Shown here: in pieces, positions 12,700 through 23,500 of the stretch | Layout: every line of letters begins with the position of its first letter | How positions within the stretch are numbered: position 1 is the stretch's first letter | Source of the DNA: Gnetum montanum | Lineage: Eukaryota > Streptophyta > Gnetopsida > Gnetales > Gnetaceae | Direction of reading: 5' to 3' | Length of the DNA stretch: 53,410 nucleotides | Assembly: GCA_015680685.1 (NCBI GenBank) | Contig: MNCI01010439.1 | Span: 94,435 to 147,844 of the forward strand | Notes under the pieces: model-generated | What the model was told of the DNA's origin: nothing | Seen by the model: only the letters and a program-made list of their open reading frames with translations | The model's database searches: none | Made by a program: the position numbers and the translations under genes

Positions 12700-13420
12700 A
12701 AAGGATGAATGATTAATACCAGAGATAAAAATGCTAATAGAAAAATAATCTAACAAAGTTGTTATGCACTTTTACTTTCCTTGTAGCTTTTCAAAGGGAA
12801 ACATTATAGATGTAAAATCTATCAAGTGAATAATAAATTCTATTATTTTCTTATTTATAATTATACTAAGTATAATCCTTCTTATTTGAATAAGATGAAA
12901 ATAAGAAGCTAACATTAGAAAGGAAATATTTTTCTTTGAATTGCCTCCAATCTTCTTTTTTTAAGAAGACATATTAGGAGAATGATCATCAGTTTTATTT
13001 AATTGATTTTTAATCATATTAAAATCAACTCCAGTAATCTACAAAAATTTAGGTAGAGATAGAAGATAGTTTTAAATTTTTTAACTGATCTTTTAAATTA
13101 CTAAAAGTATAAACATTATAGAGTCTAGAGATATTTTTTACTATGATAAATAATCTAAATAACTCTTTTAAGATTGTCAAAACCAGAATTTAAAATTTTT
13201 CCAATCTTGTTTTCATTAACCAAAATAGAAACACCTCCTTTATTAACTTCATAAGCAGCAAAAAAAATATAATTTTTAAAAATAAATTTATCAACAAAAC
13301 TAATATCATGAGCTAAAATCCTAATTTTATTATACAAAAGCAAAATTTAGAGATAAATGTTGGTTTGAAAGGTGCTCCTTGGTAATCTTTGCTCAATACC
13401 TATCAAAAAGGCCTTGAACA
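12700..13420 (-). pseudogene. LINE A endonuclease remnant
   Basis: A minus-strand frame (13343-13155) contains NKGGVSILVNENKIG, matching the G-G-x-A/S-I-L block of LINE endonucleases, and ends LKRVI. With small shifts it continues as WLFIIV...LYNVYTFSN and then GVDFNMI (13035-13007), which corresponds to the conserved GDFN motif of exonuclease-endonuclease-phosphatase enzymes. In GVDFN the first Gly and the DFN are kept. The enzyme would nick target DNA. Multiple frame breaks make it inactive. Confidence 0.65.
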
Positions 13421-13834
13421 ATTTGAAAACTAACATTGTGATGTGGGGGAGGAAGGCCCCATCCTTAATTTTTTAAGCTAAACATTTTTCTTATAATCCA
13501 TGTCACTAATAAGATAAAAAAAAAAGTAATTAGAAGAGTAGTAGATATACAAGGAGAATGAGATACCTTTGAAATTTTTCAATTAAAAGTAGTATTTGTA
13601 GGCCTCTTTTTTTTTATGTTGTACTAATTGAAATCCATCTACATTGTATTTTTATTATCCATCATTACTAAAAATCTCTTTTTTAGTAAAGAGGAATTAT
13701 TTTTAGATATCAAGGGTTTATTAGCTTCTTTATAATTAAAAGGGCTAGTAAAAAGTTTACAACTTCTTGAAGAATATTTTATTACTACTTGCTGAAATCT
13801 ACAATTATTTGACATTCCTAAAAATTGTTATTTG

Positions 13835-13925
13835 TTTTCCCAAGAAGAAAGTTTTCATTGAGAATAGGGCAAATCTCAATAAAATGGCATTTGGCATGAA
13901 AATAGCTACAACATTCTAACAAATT
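13835..13925 (-). pseudogene. LINE A ORF1 zinc-knuckle remnant
   Basis: The minus strand reads ...LECCSYFHAKCHFIEICPIL, which matches the zinc knuckle of LINE B (CSYCHRAKHHISNCPFL) position by position, with the second Cys changed to Phe and the first His of the pair changed to Cys. Such knuckles in plant LINE ORF1 proteins bind RNA. The frame is lost just upstream, at the inverted-repeat boundary. Confidence 0.6.
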
Positions 13926-13936
13926 ATTTGTTTTTT

Positions 13937-14205
13937 GGCCAATAGGCCATTAACAGTAGAAATCGGTAACGCTGACCAACGTTGACTTTTTCACTTTGTG
14001 AATAACGCTGACATGTAATGCTGACGTGTAAAATTGCAGATAGGCTATTTTGGTAACGCAACTTTGTGAATAACGGTGACATGTAACTAAAATTCCAAGT
14101 AGGCCATTTCGGTAACCCAACTTTGTGCATAACGTTGCGGCTGAAACCCGAACCACAGCCTCTGCTGCGACCGAGATCAGCAGATCTGTCAAAACCGTGG
14201 GACGT
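13937..14205 (+). repeat. Left inverted repeat of the composite block
   Basis: The segment starts GGCCAATAGGCCATTA. It contains repeated short words, especially GGTAACGC-AACTTTGTG-AATAACG, three times in diverged form, and ends with CCTCTGCTGCGACC-...-GATCTGTCAAA. The reverse complement of 30345-30623 shows the same order: GGCC-ATT-A, TTTTGGTAACGCCAACTTTGTG, GTAACTAAAATTCCA, GCTGAAACCC, then the CTCTGCTGCGACC unit. Repeated sub-terminal words are typical of DNA-transposon ends, where transposase binds. Confidence 0.65.
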
Positions 14206-14414
14206 AAATATCTTGATAAGATTCCTTCGCAGATGTGGTCATCTGCAGATCATGTGGCAGCCATACCACGGTGCTGCACAGTGGTGTACAAAGGTCAAGA
14301 GATGCACAGTGGTGTACAAAGTTCACGAGATGTGTGTGGGAGAGGCCGACACGGGAAGATGTGCAGCGTCACCCTTAAATCCGAGTGCAGAGCAGCGAAC
14401 AGAAACAAATATAT

Positions 14415-14854
14415 ATGGAATTCTGGAATCCATTTCTCCGCCCCTACTCTGCAAGCAAGGAGGAGAAAGTAGAGGGTCAAAAGGCTGCATGGCGATTCAT
14501 TTTTGCATTTGCAGAAACGTTCACGGCGACGGAAGCCTTAAAGCTGGGCATTCCCGATATTCTCGCGGCGGAGGGTCCGAATGCCAAGCTAACGCTTGCA
14601 GAAATCGGGCAGCACCTGCAGAGCAGGAATCTGGTGGATCTGGACGTTCTCAATCACATCATGCGATTCCATGTGGCGCAGCGTTTCTTCTCCGCAGAGA
14701 AGGACGCAGTCGGCGACAGCATCACGCGCTACAGCCTAACTCCGGCATCGAAGTGGCTGTTGATGCCGGCAGAGAGCGGCCACGGCCACACGCGTCTCTG
14801 AAATCCATGTTCCTGATGGTGAACAGAAACTATGATATAGGACCCAACGTATGA
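14415..14854 (+). pseudogene. O-methyltransferase N-terminal fragment
   Basis: A frame to 14801 encodes about 129 residues like the dimerisation domain of plant small-molecule O-methyltransferases (COMT-like). Key blocks are KVEGQKAAWRFIFAF, then ALKLGIPDILA, LTLAEIGQHL, LDVLNHIMRF and YSLTPASKWLL. These enzymes methylate phenolics or flavonoids with S-adenosylmethionine in the cytosol. After a frame change near 14800 the frame continues SLKSMFLMVNRNYDIGP to 14854, as the family does just before the catalytic domain. A donor-like GTATGAGT follows. The SAM-binding glycine loop and catalytic His are absent, so it is a fragment of one third of the usual ~370 residues. Start chosen at the Met before EFWNPF; an upstream Met (14385) is possible. 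Confidence 0.8.
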
Positions 14855-15220
14855 GTTCATCTAAGGACCGAATGCCTGAACATGGAAACATGACAATGGA
14901 TGTTAATGGAAACTGCAAAATCAGAGATCTCAACCTTTAGCAAGCACCGTAACGTCCGACGTTGTATGAGAGCTTGAATTTAGCAACCTTTCTTTTTTCT
15001 ACGCTGCTATTTCAGCGCAGGCCCAGTGTTGCAGAGAATCTGCAATTTGCCTTCCGCAAGTCTGGCAGAAAGGAGGGCATGCATGGCAGGTTCGTCATCC
15101 ACGCAGGTGAAAAGAAGAAACGGAAAGTTGCAGACAATTGTAGACCCATTAGAGACATGGCGCGGTGCAGCGTGCAGGAATGGTGGAAGAGAGATTATTC
15201 CCTAAAAGCGTCCTATTGTT

Positions 15221-15276
15221 GCGGTGGAATTTTGACCCAGATTTTGCTGCGGTGGAATTTTAGCCCAGATTCTACT
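15221..15276 (+). repeat. 28-bp tandem repeat, two units
   Basis: The unit GCGGTGGAATTTT-G/A-C/G-CCCAGATT occurs at 15221 and again at 15249, with few differences. It has no evident function. Confidence 0.8.
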
Positions 15277-15559
15277 GTCTACCGTAGGAAAGAAAATTTT
15301 GCCATGTTCTGACGCTGTTTGGTAGATGCAGACTTGGCAACTTCCTTGTGTAAAAGTACGAAGAATGGCACTGCAGGAGGGACGACATGACGTGTTGCAG
15401 ATTGGTCTGTGAGTTCTCCGCGGTGACGATCTTCTTTGTGTTTGTCATGACTCTTTGTGTGGCAGCAGTGGTGAAGCATCGGATGCTGACGACATAGGAG
15501 GCGCTGCTGCAGATTGACAGCCCAACCTGAATTACTTATGCCATGAATAAGCCAATCAC

Positions 15560-15620
15560 CCAATTAGATCTGTTAGAACCATGGCCTCTGCTGCGACCAC
15601 GACCAGCAGTTCTGCCACAG
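15560..15620 (+). repeat. Extra copy of the inverted-repeat end unit
   Basis: GTTAGAACC-ATGG is followed by CCTCTGCTGCGACCACGAC and CAGCAGTTCTGCC. The same unit occurs at the inner edge of the left inverted repeat (14157-14200) and twice at the right end on the opposite strand (30341-30455). A third location hints at a second, nested or broken element of the family. Confidence 0.6.
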
Positions 15621-16724
15621 CCGCGGCCTTAACTGTGGCTGCGGCTGCGACTGCATCCATGGCCAGAGGTGGAGATTGGCATGATTTTCCCTTCATCGTT
15701 GCACTACACTCAAACCCTACCTTCTGCCCTTGCGCTGGCATGAAATGGAACGAGAATGAAAACCTGACAACCGCCAGAGCTGACGCCACCGCGTTTGCAG
15801 CCATTTTTGCTTCCGTTTTGGCCGAGTGCGTGAAAGCTTGCATTAAGAAGGCACGGCATTCACGATGGAGTGCAGTTTTTCGGATTCAAACCTGCGTTTG
15901 ACTGAGAGTTGCCAACGGCACAGCATGAGCAGAAGAATTTTGGTCGTTGCGTGTGTTGACGTGACGGCGAAATTTTTCATCACACAAGTCCTCGCATTGC
16001 GACAAATAAAATGGTGGAAAGGATCTCTCAACTTGCCAGATAAAATTGTAGAAAGGCTCTCAAGTTGTGGAATTTGTGTGTCCTAGCACCACTGGAAAGT
16101 TTACTTTGCATAAATACTTTAGAATAATGTCCCAAGGTTCCATGAAAGGCCACTGAATGTGCTCATCAACAACTAAAACAGCGTGGGTGGGTTTTAGTGC
16201 GTTGACGTGACGACCGTTTTGGCCTGCAACGGATAAAGCAGTGAGAAAAGTAGTCATCAAGTCACAGATTATGCGAGACAAAATTTGCCCTCTGCGTGGA
16301 ATCATACGTCGGCAACTGCTTCTTTCTCTGCAACTACTGCAAAATACTACATGTGCATGAACCCTACTCTCCATTCTCCGCTGCAAAATCTCAACTCTTC
16401 TTACTCTTACACTTTTTGGCAATTTTGCTTTGCTGCAACGCCTCTAGATTATTGCATATCCAACAAGACATAAAAGTAAAGGAAAGCTAAGAAGTGTGAG
16501 CCGTGTAAATTTCCGGGAAATTCTTTGGAGAAATAAATGAGCGTGAAGTGTAAATTGCTCGGAAATTTCTTGGAGACGCAAACAAGTGTGAGAAGAGTAA
16601 ACGCACACAACGCCGTTTGACATTTTCAGTAGGCAATCAATTCCGTACATTGTCGTTTGATTTAATGTATTCCAAGAAGGCTGATTGTTGACCATGGCAT
16701 AAATTTTGACGCGGTACATTTCCA

Positions 16725-16990
16725 TTTTTTGTTACGCTGATTTGTTTCTCCTTGCTTTGTTTGTTTTTTTGCCCTTCTTGCTTTGGTAACTTAACCCCTA
16801 CTCACAACACGAATTCAGTTGATTTGTCCAGCCTTTTGTTCTGTAGTTGCTTTTTGTTAAGCTGATTTGTTTCTCCTTGCTTTGTTTGTTTTTTTGCCCT
16901 TCTTGCTTTGGTAACTTAACCCCTACTCACAACACGAATTCAGTTGATTTGTCCAGCCCACCGACGTTCTTTTGTTCTGTAGTTGCTTTA
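16725..16990 (+). repeat. 125-bp tandem duplication
   Basis: A segment beginning GTTACGCTGATTTG (16731) is repeated from 16856 as GTTAAGCTGATTTG, and continues nearly identically through the poly-T run, the GGTAACTTAACCCC block and the GTCCAGCC block. The second unit then has about 12 extra bases (CACCGACGTTC) before both copies read TTTTGTTCTGTAGTTGC. High identity suggests a recent event. Confidence 0.85.
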
Positions 16991-17042
16991 TTAATACAAG
17001 AACTGTCCCACTTTAAGAAGGAAACTGGCATTGATTTGTCTA

Positions 17043-17092
17043 GCCCCAACGCTTAAGTGTTTTCTATGCCCCAACGCTTATGTGTTTTCTAT
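17043..17092 (+). repeat. 25-bp tandem repeat, two units
   Basis: GCCCCAACGCTTA-GTGTTTTCTATG occurs at 17043 and 17068 with one base difference. Confidence 0.85.
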
Positions 17093-17694
17093 GTTGCTGC
17101 TCTAGTGACAACCTTTACTCAAATTTTTTTTTCTCTCTGCTGGATTTATTTTTTCTCCACATTTAGTTTTTCCCTGTATTCAAACTCAGATCATTTTGCC
17201 CATACTCAATCCCCCTTGTATTTCTTTCTCTACTATTGCGTTGGCTTATCATCACACTTATAAAAAGAGACAACTATCAAACTCACAATCTTTTTTTTAA
17301 AAAAAATTTACTATGTTTGACATCATTATAATCAAGCTTTATTATGTGTAATTTAAAGACAAACATGCTTAAAAGAGAGCTGAAATGGGAGAGAGGTCCT
17401 AGGGTAGGGCAAAGGTTCTTTTGGTTCCTCCCTATGGTTCAAGGACCATGGAACAATCTAATGTGCCCTTGAGTGGCACTTAAGTGTTAGAAAATCTATT
17501 CTAACTTGGCAGTACCAAGCCACCATTGTGACTTTCTCCTATTGCTTCCATTCTTAGTCCTCTTTATACTTATCCAATGATCACAAATATGTAGGCAACC
17601 AAGATTGGATAGTTTTGCTGCGGTGCCTTGACAAACCTTATCTTAGATCATGAGCGGTCTAAGGGTGAGGCATCCCTACTCCTCTTTCACCAAT
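17093..17694. other. Unassigned DNA
   Basis: The first part is pyrimidine-rich. The part from about 17380 (GAGCTGAAATGGGAG...) has mixed composition like an untranslated or LTR-type sequence, but I cannot match it to an element in this window. No gene is visible. Confidence 0.35.
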
Positions 17695-18021
17695 GATGTT
17701 TATAGAGTTCCCTCCGATCTCCAAAGAAAGATATATCAAGATATTTAAGGCTTCGCATCTTCAAAGTAGATTGGATGAAGAGCAACGCATTATATTTAAT
17801 GAAGAATGATCTCATTCTTTTCTGTCAACTAATTTTTACCATTTTGAATGTCAGATCATTTGTAACTATACATTTTCAATTACGCAAGTTTGTACATTAA
17901 TCATTTCTGCTGTATTACAACATGTTTATGATCATTCAATAAAGCATTTCATGGTCTTATAATATTTCTATCTGTTATGTTTAAATCATCGCTGCAGCAG
18001 AAGACGACTGACGATCACTAA
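17695..18021 (+). repeat. Repeat arm adjoining fold-back element, copy 1
   Basis: From ATCTCCAAAGAAAGATATATC to GACGATCACTAA this segment matches the reverse complement of 27033-27235. The other copy lacks about 110 bases found here (around 17824-17932). In both cases a fold-back element sits directly at the inner end. The unit is therefore a larger repeat whose one end is the fold-back element, present twice in inverted orientation. Confidence 0.8.
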
Positions 18022-18248
18022 CTTAGTTATATATATTTATAATATATATCTATAAATTGGCCGATAGAATCTTATNNNNNNNNNNNNNNNNNNNNNNNNN
18101 NNNNNNNNNNNNNNNNNNNNNNNNNNNNNNNNNNNNNNNNNNNNNNNNNNNNNNNNNNNNNNNNNNNNNNNNNNNNNNNNNNNNNNNNNNNNNNNNNNNN
18201 NNNNNNNNNNNNNNNNNNNNNNNNNNNNNNNNNNNNNATATAACTAAG
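18022..18248. repeat. Fold-back element, copy 1, with sequencing gap
   Basis: The left edge reads CTTAGTTATATATATTTATA, then TATAAATTGGCCGATAGAATC; the right edge reads ATATAACTAAG. Both match the termini of the complete palindromic copy at 26525-27032. The middle is 162 unknown bases (18076-18237). The complete copy is 508 bp, so either the gap is under-sized or this copy is shorter. Confidence 0.82.
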
Positions 18249-18844
18249 CTAGTATGTAATAGTTGGAGAAAATTACTAAATGCGTTCCTTTAGTTTTAAT
18301 TTTTTCTTTTACTATCTTAAATTAATCTTTACAAAATAATGTGTGCATTGCATATCATCTAGTAATGTTTTGGACATCTTCAAGATTCAAAAATAAGAGG
18401 AAGATTTTATAATTCAATCCAATAAGGAATTTTAGAATAATCATAAGAATATAAATCAAAATCTAATTTTTATTCTAAAGAAATAAAAGTATTATGTTAA
18501 TCTATAAAAGCTTTAAGATCTAATGATTTATTAATGATTACAGAATTGGCCAATTTAACAAGCAAAAACAATTCAAAAAAATAGTAATCATGCAAAACAT
18601 TAATTCCATAGCATTCAATAATTACTTGATCACTAGTATAAAGCCTTAATTTGGGCAAAAAAAATCCAATAAAATACAAAAATATGTATCATGAAATGAT
18701 ATATTTTGGTAAGGATTCATATAAATTGTTATGTAAAAGAAAATCCAAAGCTTCAAAATTCTTTATAGTCTTTACAGTGTTAGAGATATTAGTATTTTTC
18801 ATCTTTAGATCATTTCCATCTCTAAATCATTAAATGCATGGTAT
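18249..18844. other. A/T-rich unassigned DNA, target of LINE B
   Basis: I see only chance short frames. The last bases carry the left copy of the LINE B target duplication. Confidence 0.4.
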
Positions 18845-18859
18845 CATAAAAAAGTGTAA
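18845..18859. repeat. LINE B target-site duplication, left copy
   Basis: CATAAAAAAGTGTAA here is identical to 24591-24605 after the LINE 3' end. The A-run fits the A/T-rich targets used by LINE endonucleases. Confidence 0.85.
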
Positions 18860-19435
18860 GGTTCTCCTCTTGTCATCTCATCCGCTGCCTGTTTTGCATC
18901 GTTTGTTTCTGTTTGTTTCTTTCAACCATCGTTACTGTTTCATCACATTTCTCCAAAGATCCTGCAGATTAGCGGATCGCATATCCGCGGCAGCCATGAT
19001 CGGTTGGCAGAAGGTTTGGGTAGAGAAAAGAAAGTAGAAAATGTCACAGGAATTTGTTGAATCGTGAGAGATTTGGTGGTGGAACAGGAAAACTTGATTT
19101 CCAAATATCAAAATAACGGTTGTTTTCTTTGAATTTTACCTTCCTGCCGCCATGGGCCCCAAATCCGTGTAACCCCAAATCTTTTGAATTGCCGCCCAAA
19201 AAAAATGTTGGGGTTGCACAAGAAAGTTTTCTGCTGCGGGTTTTTTTGCTGCCGTGGTGCCTTGGGTTTCTGGCTTTCTGGGCTACTGCGCCGTGCTCTG
19301 GTGGCTGTGAACCAGGGCTGCTATGCCGCGCTCTAGTGGCTATGGCAGTGGGTAGTAGGGTCTGCATTGTGGTGCTATTGTTGCGGGTTGTTCCAGGGCT
19401 GCCACTGCGTTATTACCGGCATTGAGCCAGTTCCA

Positions 19436-20595
19436 ATGGACGTGGAGCTCCTTTCATGCAAGGATATGGACAAATCTTTAACGGTTGCTGCTTCTTCACC
19501 TCAGGGAAGTTTTCCCAACTCAGAATCTTTGGATTTTCTTTTACCTGAAGATATTTTTGAATCTATTTCTTAAGATTTTTCTGCAAGCTTTATTTTTTTC
19601 AAATAGTAGGTTATCTACCTCGATCATTAAGCATCAATTTGCATATTAAAAATATTTTACAAGCCCACGGAATAAAAGTCTTACACGTTCGATACTATGC
19701 TCGTAATTTTGTCCTTGCTGAACTTTCTGAGGCTTCTCACATCGAGAAAGCTCTCTCTCTTCGAATTTTTTCTGCTCGTAATACTACACTTATCGTCCGC
19801 GCCTAGAAATTTGATTTCAATGTCAGTGACCCAGCCTTTAATATTATCCCTTGTTATGTAGAGCTACCTAATCTTCTTTTAATATTTTCACCTATTGAGC
19901 GAGACATAGTTAGCGCCTTAGGTCGAGTCATCTCCGACCATGGAATTGAGGTTAACGGGGCTCACTTTCGTCGCTACTGTATTGAACTAGACATTTTTCA
20001 AAAGAAAACCTCTTTAACCTTAGGAGCTGAAGGCAAAGTTTTTACTCAAAAGGTAGACTATTTTTATCTTCCTAACTCTTGTAGCTACTGCCATCGTGCA
20101 AAGCACCACATTTCTAACTGTCCCTTTCTAGCTAAGAAAAAATCTCAAACCAATCCTCCCAAATCCAGTCTTGTAGTCACTCCTCAACCTAATCCACCAA
20201 TTGCTCCCATTAAGTTCGGTTCTACTTCTAACAATGCTTCACACCTTTCTTCCTCGTCTGCTCCCTTCAAGGCAAGAGTCTCCCAATCCCATTCTCTCAT
20301 TAAGGCCAGGTCCAAGGCACCAATCATCTACTCACAATCAGTCCAAGATTCACTTTTACGTGATGAATTTGTTATGGTAGGAGGAAGGAAAAGGGCCAAA
20401 GCATCTAAAACCACTACTCCTCCTTCTTCTCCTTTTCCCAAAACTAACCTAGCTTTACCTGTTAATACAAGCAACTCCTTTGCAATTCTTTCCACTCCTA
20501 TGACAACTAACATTCCTAACCCCGATCCTTCTACTACCCTGTCACTCATAATATCTAGAGCTTCTCCTATCCTGGAATGTCCGAAGCCTAATTGA
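19436..20595 (+). pseudogene. LINE B ORF1: DUF4283-like, zinc-knuckle RNA-binding protein
   Basis: An ATG at 19436 opens a 45-codon frame that stops at 19573; a shift around the T-run at 19592-19599 leads to a frame running to 20595 with one stop at 19804 (TAG where Trp is expected: LIVRA-stop-KFDF). The body reads IVGYLPRSLSIN...YYARNFVLAEL, as in the DUF4283 domain of plant LINE proteins. A zinc knuckle follows: C-SY-C-HRAK-H-HISN-C, a perfect C-x2-C-x4-H-x4-C. The C-terminal third is Ser/Pro/Lys-rich. ORF1 proteins coat LINE RNA. ORF2 overlaps its end. Confidence 0.8.
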
Positions 20596-23500
20596 TAGGC
20601 TTCGTCGCAAACGAGCTAGCAACTTTCTCTCTAGCCTAAATCTCACTTTGGATTTCCTCCTCCTCCAAGAAATCAAGATCTTATCCAAACAATTATCTCT
20701 TTCAGCCCACTGGTTTCTTCCCCATTCTTCTATTCTCACTACTTCTCATAAGTGTGGGAAAGGTGGAGCAGCCATTCTTTATCCAGCCTATTGGAAAGAC
20801 AAACTCCTTCAGCATGGGTCCGATTTAGGTCACAGAGTGGCTTGGGCTGTTTTCTCCTCCTCACATGGTCCCTTCGGAGTTTGTTCTATTTATGCCCCCA
20901 ATGACTCTACCGAACGAGCCCGATTGTGGCATGAACTTACTCATAGCCTCCCTTTTATTCCTTGGATTTTTGGTGGTGATTTTAACATGATGGAATTCCC
21001 TCACGATAAGCTTAGGGGTGTTTTCTCTCAACTTCCGCATCACAAATTTCAAGCCTGGTCAAATTTTAAGAAACTTTTCTATCTTTCGGACTGCATCACA
21101 GACACTGCTAGTGGCTCTTTAAATAGCTTCACTTGGAACAATCTTCGTAAGGGGCAGGCTCGCATTTATAGTCGGTTAGATAGGTATTACTTTTCCACCC
21201 TTTCTTTTTGGCAGACCCTTTCTAATACTAAAGTCCACCAACACACAACCTTATCTGATCATTTCCCTATTATTTTATCTATGCAAATCCATAATGACCA
21301 CCAACGATGGAATTATCATTTCTTTAGGCTGCATAGTCAGTGTTTCTCTTCTCCTTTCGCCCAACAACTTCTTTCTAGCCTTTGAACGCTGAACCAAGAC
21401 CCTTAGGTCCAAAGGGTTGGATCCACTGGTGGCTTCGAACTACTAGTAGAGTTAGGAATCTCGCCCGTCATTATGGTAAGGAAGTTGCCTCTCGTTCTCA
21501 GCAAGAGTACACCAACATATGCTCTACCATTGAGCACCTTACGACCAAACTAACTGACGATCCCTTCAATAGTCACCTTCAAGGGGAGCTTGCCAGAGCT
21601 CGTATTTCCTTTCAACATTGGGAAGTTTATAAGGCACAAGGTGCCTTGATTAAAAGACAACTCACTTGGCTAAACATTCAGGATGAGCACTGTAAGGAAT
21701 TCTTTAAGTACCTTAACCAGTCCTCCCCTTCGCCCTCTTTAGATAAGCTCTCCATAAATGGATCCATTATCACTGTCCAAAATAGTCTTCTCTCTCATCT
21801 TAAGGAACACTTTGAGGCCTTATTCACCCCTACTCCTATGGATCCCGCATCCTTCACAGCAGCCGCTCTAAATTATCCTAAACTGGTTAATTCTTCTATG
21901 CTGACAATTTTAGAAGCTGATATTACTCCAGTCGAGCTTTGACAGGCTTGCTTTAACCTAAGCCTCGTGAAAGCCCTTGGTTATGATGGGTTTCCAATCG
22001 AATTTTTCCAAAAGCATTAGGGTCTGGTAGGATCTAACCTCTTCCAAGTTATCACAGAGGATACACTTACCGGTTCTTTGGGACCAATCTTAAACAAAGG
22101 GATTATTCATCTTCTCCCTAAATCGGGAGATCCTACTTGTATCTCCAATTGGCGACCTATCACCTTACTAAATGTGGTTTACAAAATTTGGGCAAAATGT
22201 TTGGCTTTGCGATTAAAGAAAATCCTTGCCCTTATTATTTCCCCCCAGCAGACTGGCTTTGTTCTAGGAAGATACATATTAAATATCGTGGTGGCTACTT
22301 GGAAAGGCCTTAAGTGGGCCGAGGATGAGGGTCAGGATATCCTCCTAATGAAGCTTGACTACGCTAAAGCCTATGATAACATTAAGTGGGACTTCATTAT
22401 CCAAACCATGGCTAAATTGGGTTTTGGCCCTAAGTTCATTCATATGGTAGAATGCTTATTCTCAGATGCTATTGCGTGAATCGCGACTACCTTCGGCATC
22501 ACTTCTCCCTTTTCTATTCATAGGTCTGTTAGGTAAGGTTGCCCTCTTGCTCCTTACCTCTTCATCATTGTTGCTGATTTTCTCTGTCATCAAATCAGCT
22601 TGGATATTCAAAACAATGTTGATAATGTGCAGCGTCTCTTGTCTCGAGTAGAGCAATATTGCTCCCTCTCTGGATCTGTTATAAATTGGCGTAAATCTTC
22701 CGTTTATAGCTTCATCAATAACTACAGTCATTTGCCCAATTATAGTTGGAAGCGTACTCAAGATCATGAGATCATTAAGCTTTTGGGAATCCCCTTTCGC
22801 TTTAGAGGCCCAACGTCAGAGCTCTGGGACCAAGTACTTTCTCAAATTCAAAGAAAAATTGAAAAATGGAAAACCAAACCCCTCACCCTCGCTAGTAAGT
22901 ATCTAATCTGTAAGTCTATTTGTGCCTCTATCCATGTTTATTATTCGTCATGTTGGGCCCCTTCCCATGCTTTGTATCAAAAGCTTGAATGATTATTTCG
23001 AGACTTCATGTGGTCGTCTAAGAACTCCCAAAAAGGCTTTCATCGTGTCGCCTGGAATATAGTAACTCTTCCTAAGAACAAAGGTGGATTGGGCCTTTTG
23101 AACTCCTTTAAGCAAGGTCTCACCCTTGTCGCTAAGTGGTTGGTTCAGCACCTAGATGCCCCCAATATTATTGGGAATCTTCTTCAGTTAAGGCTTCGAC
23201 AAGCATTGCCTAAGAATAGGTCTATCTGGAAGGGTATCCACCCTGTTAATTGGATCCTTTCTCCTCACGACATTATCATTCCTGGAACACATGTTTTCAA
23301 AAGCATTTGGAAGGCTTGGCAAGTCTTACATTCTCATGTGAATTGGAATAATATACATATTAATCCTACTCTTCTTTCTAAGATTTGCCCTTGGTGGCTG
23401 CCCCTTTGTCCTGCTCCTCTAGGCACCTCAAATGCCAGGGTAGCCACCATCTGGTTTCAAAAGGGAGTTGTTTCCCTTAGCTGTCTTCGTCTCACCAATC

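Larger units (their letters stand above)
9600..13925 (-). mobile_element. LINE A: old, degraded non-LTR retrotransposon
   Basis: Reading the minus strand from 13925 downward the expected LINE order appears: ORF1 zinc knuckle, AP-type endonuclease, reverse transcriptase, then the region after the RT. It resembles LINE B of this window but is much more A/T-rich and full of stops and shifts. The 5' part of ORF1 is missing: the element stops where the inverted repeat at 13937 begins. The 3' limit near 9600 is a guess. LINEs copy themselves by nicking DNA and reverse transcribing their RNA at the nick; this copy cannot. Confidence 0.75.
14855..16720. other. GC-richer non-coding stretch inside the composite block
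   Basis: No protein frame is convincing. The stretch is visibly richer in G and C than the flanks. It holds a 28-bp tandem pair (15221-15276), another copy of the inverted-repeat end unit (15560-15620), and a diverged pair near 16008-16070 (AAAATGGTGGAAAGGATCTC and AAAATTGTAGAAAGGCTCTC). It probably consists of captured or intergenic sequence and transposon sub-terminal DNA. Confidence 0.45.

Noticed and set aside
14123-14472. Plus-strand frames overlapping the left inverted repeat
   Set aside because: They run through the transposon end and into the O-methyltransferase leader without any domain.
16847-17056. Secreted small protein (hydrophobic N-terminus)
   Set aside because: The hydrophobic run comes from T-rich DNA within a tandem duplication, and no family or promoter supports it.
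18057-18293. Frame running across the N gap
   Set aside because: Almost all of it is unknown bases.
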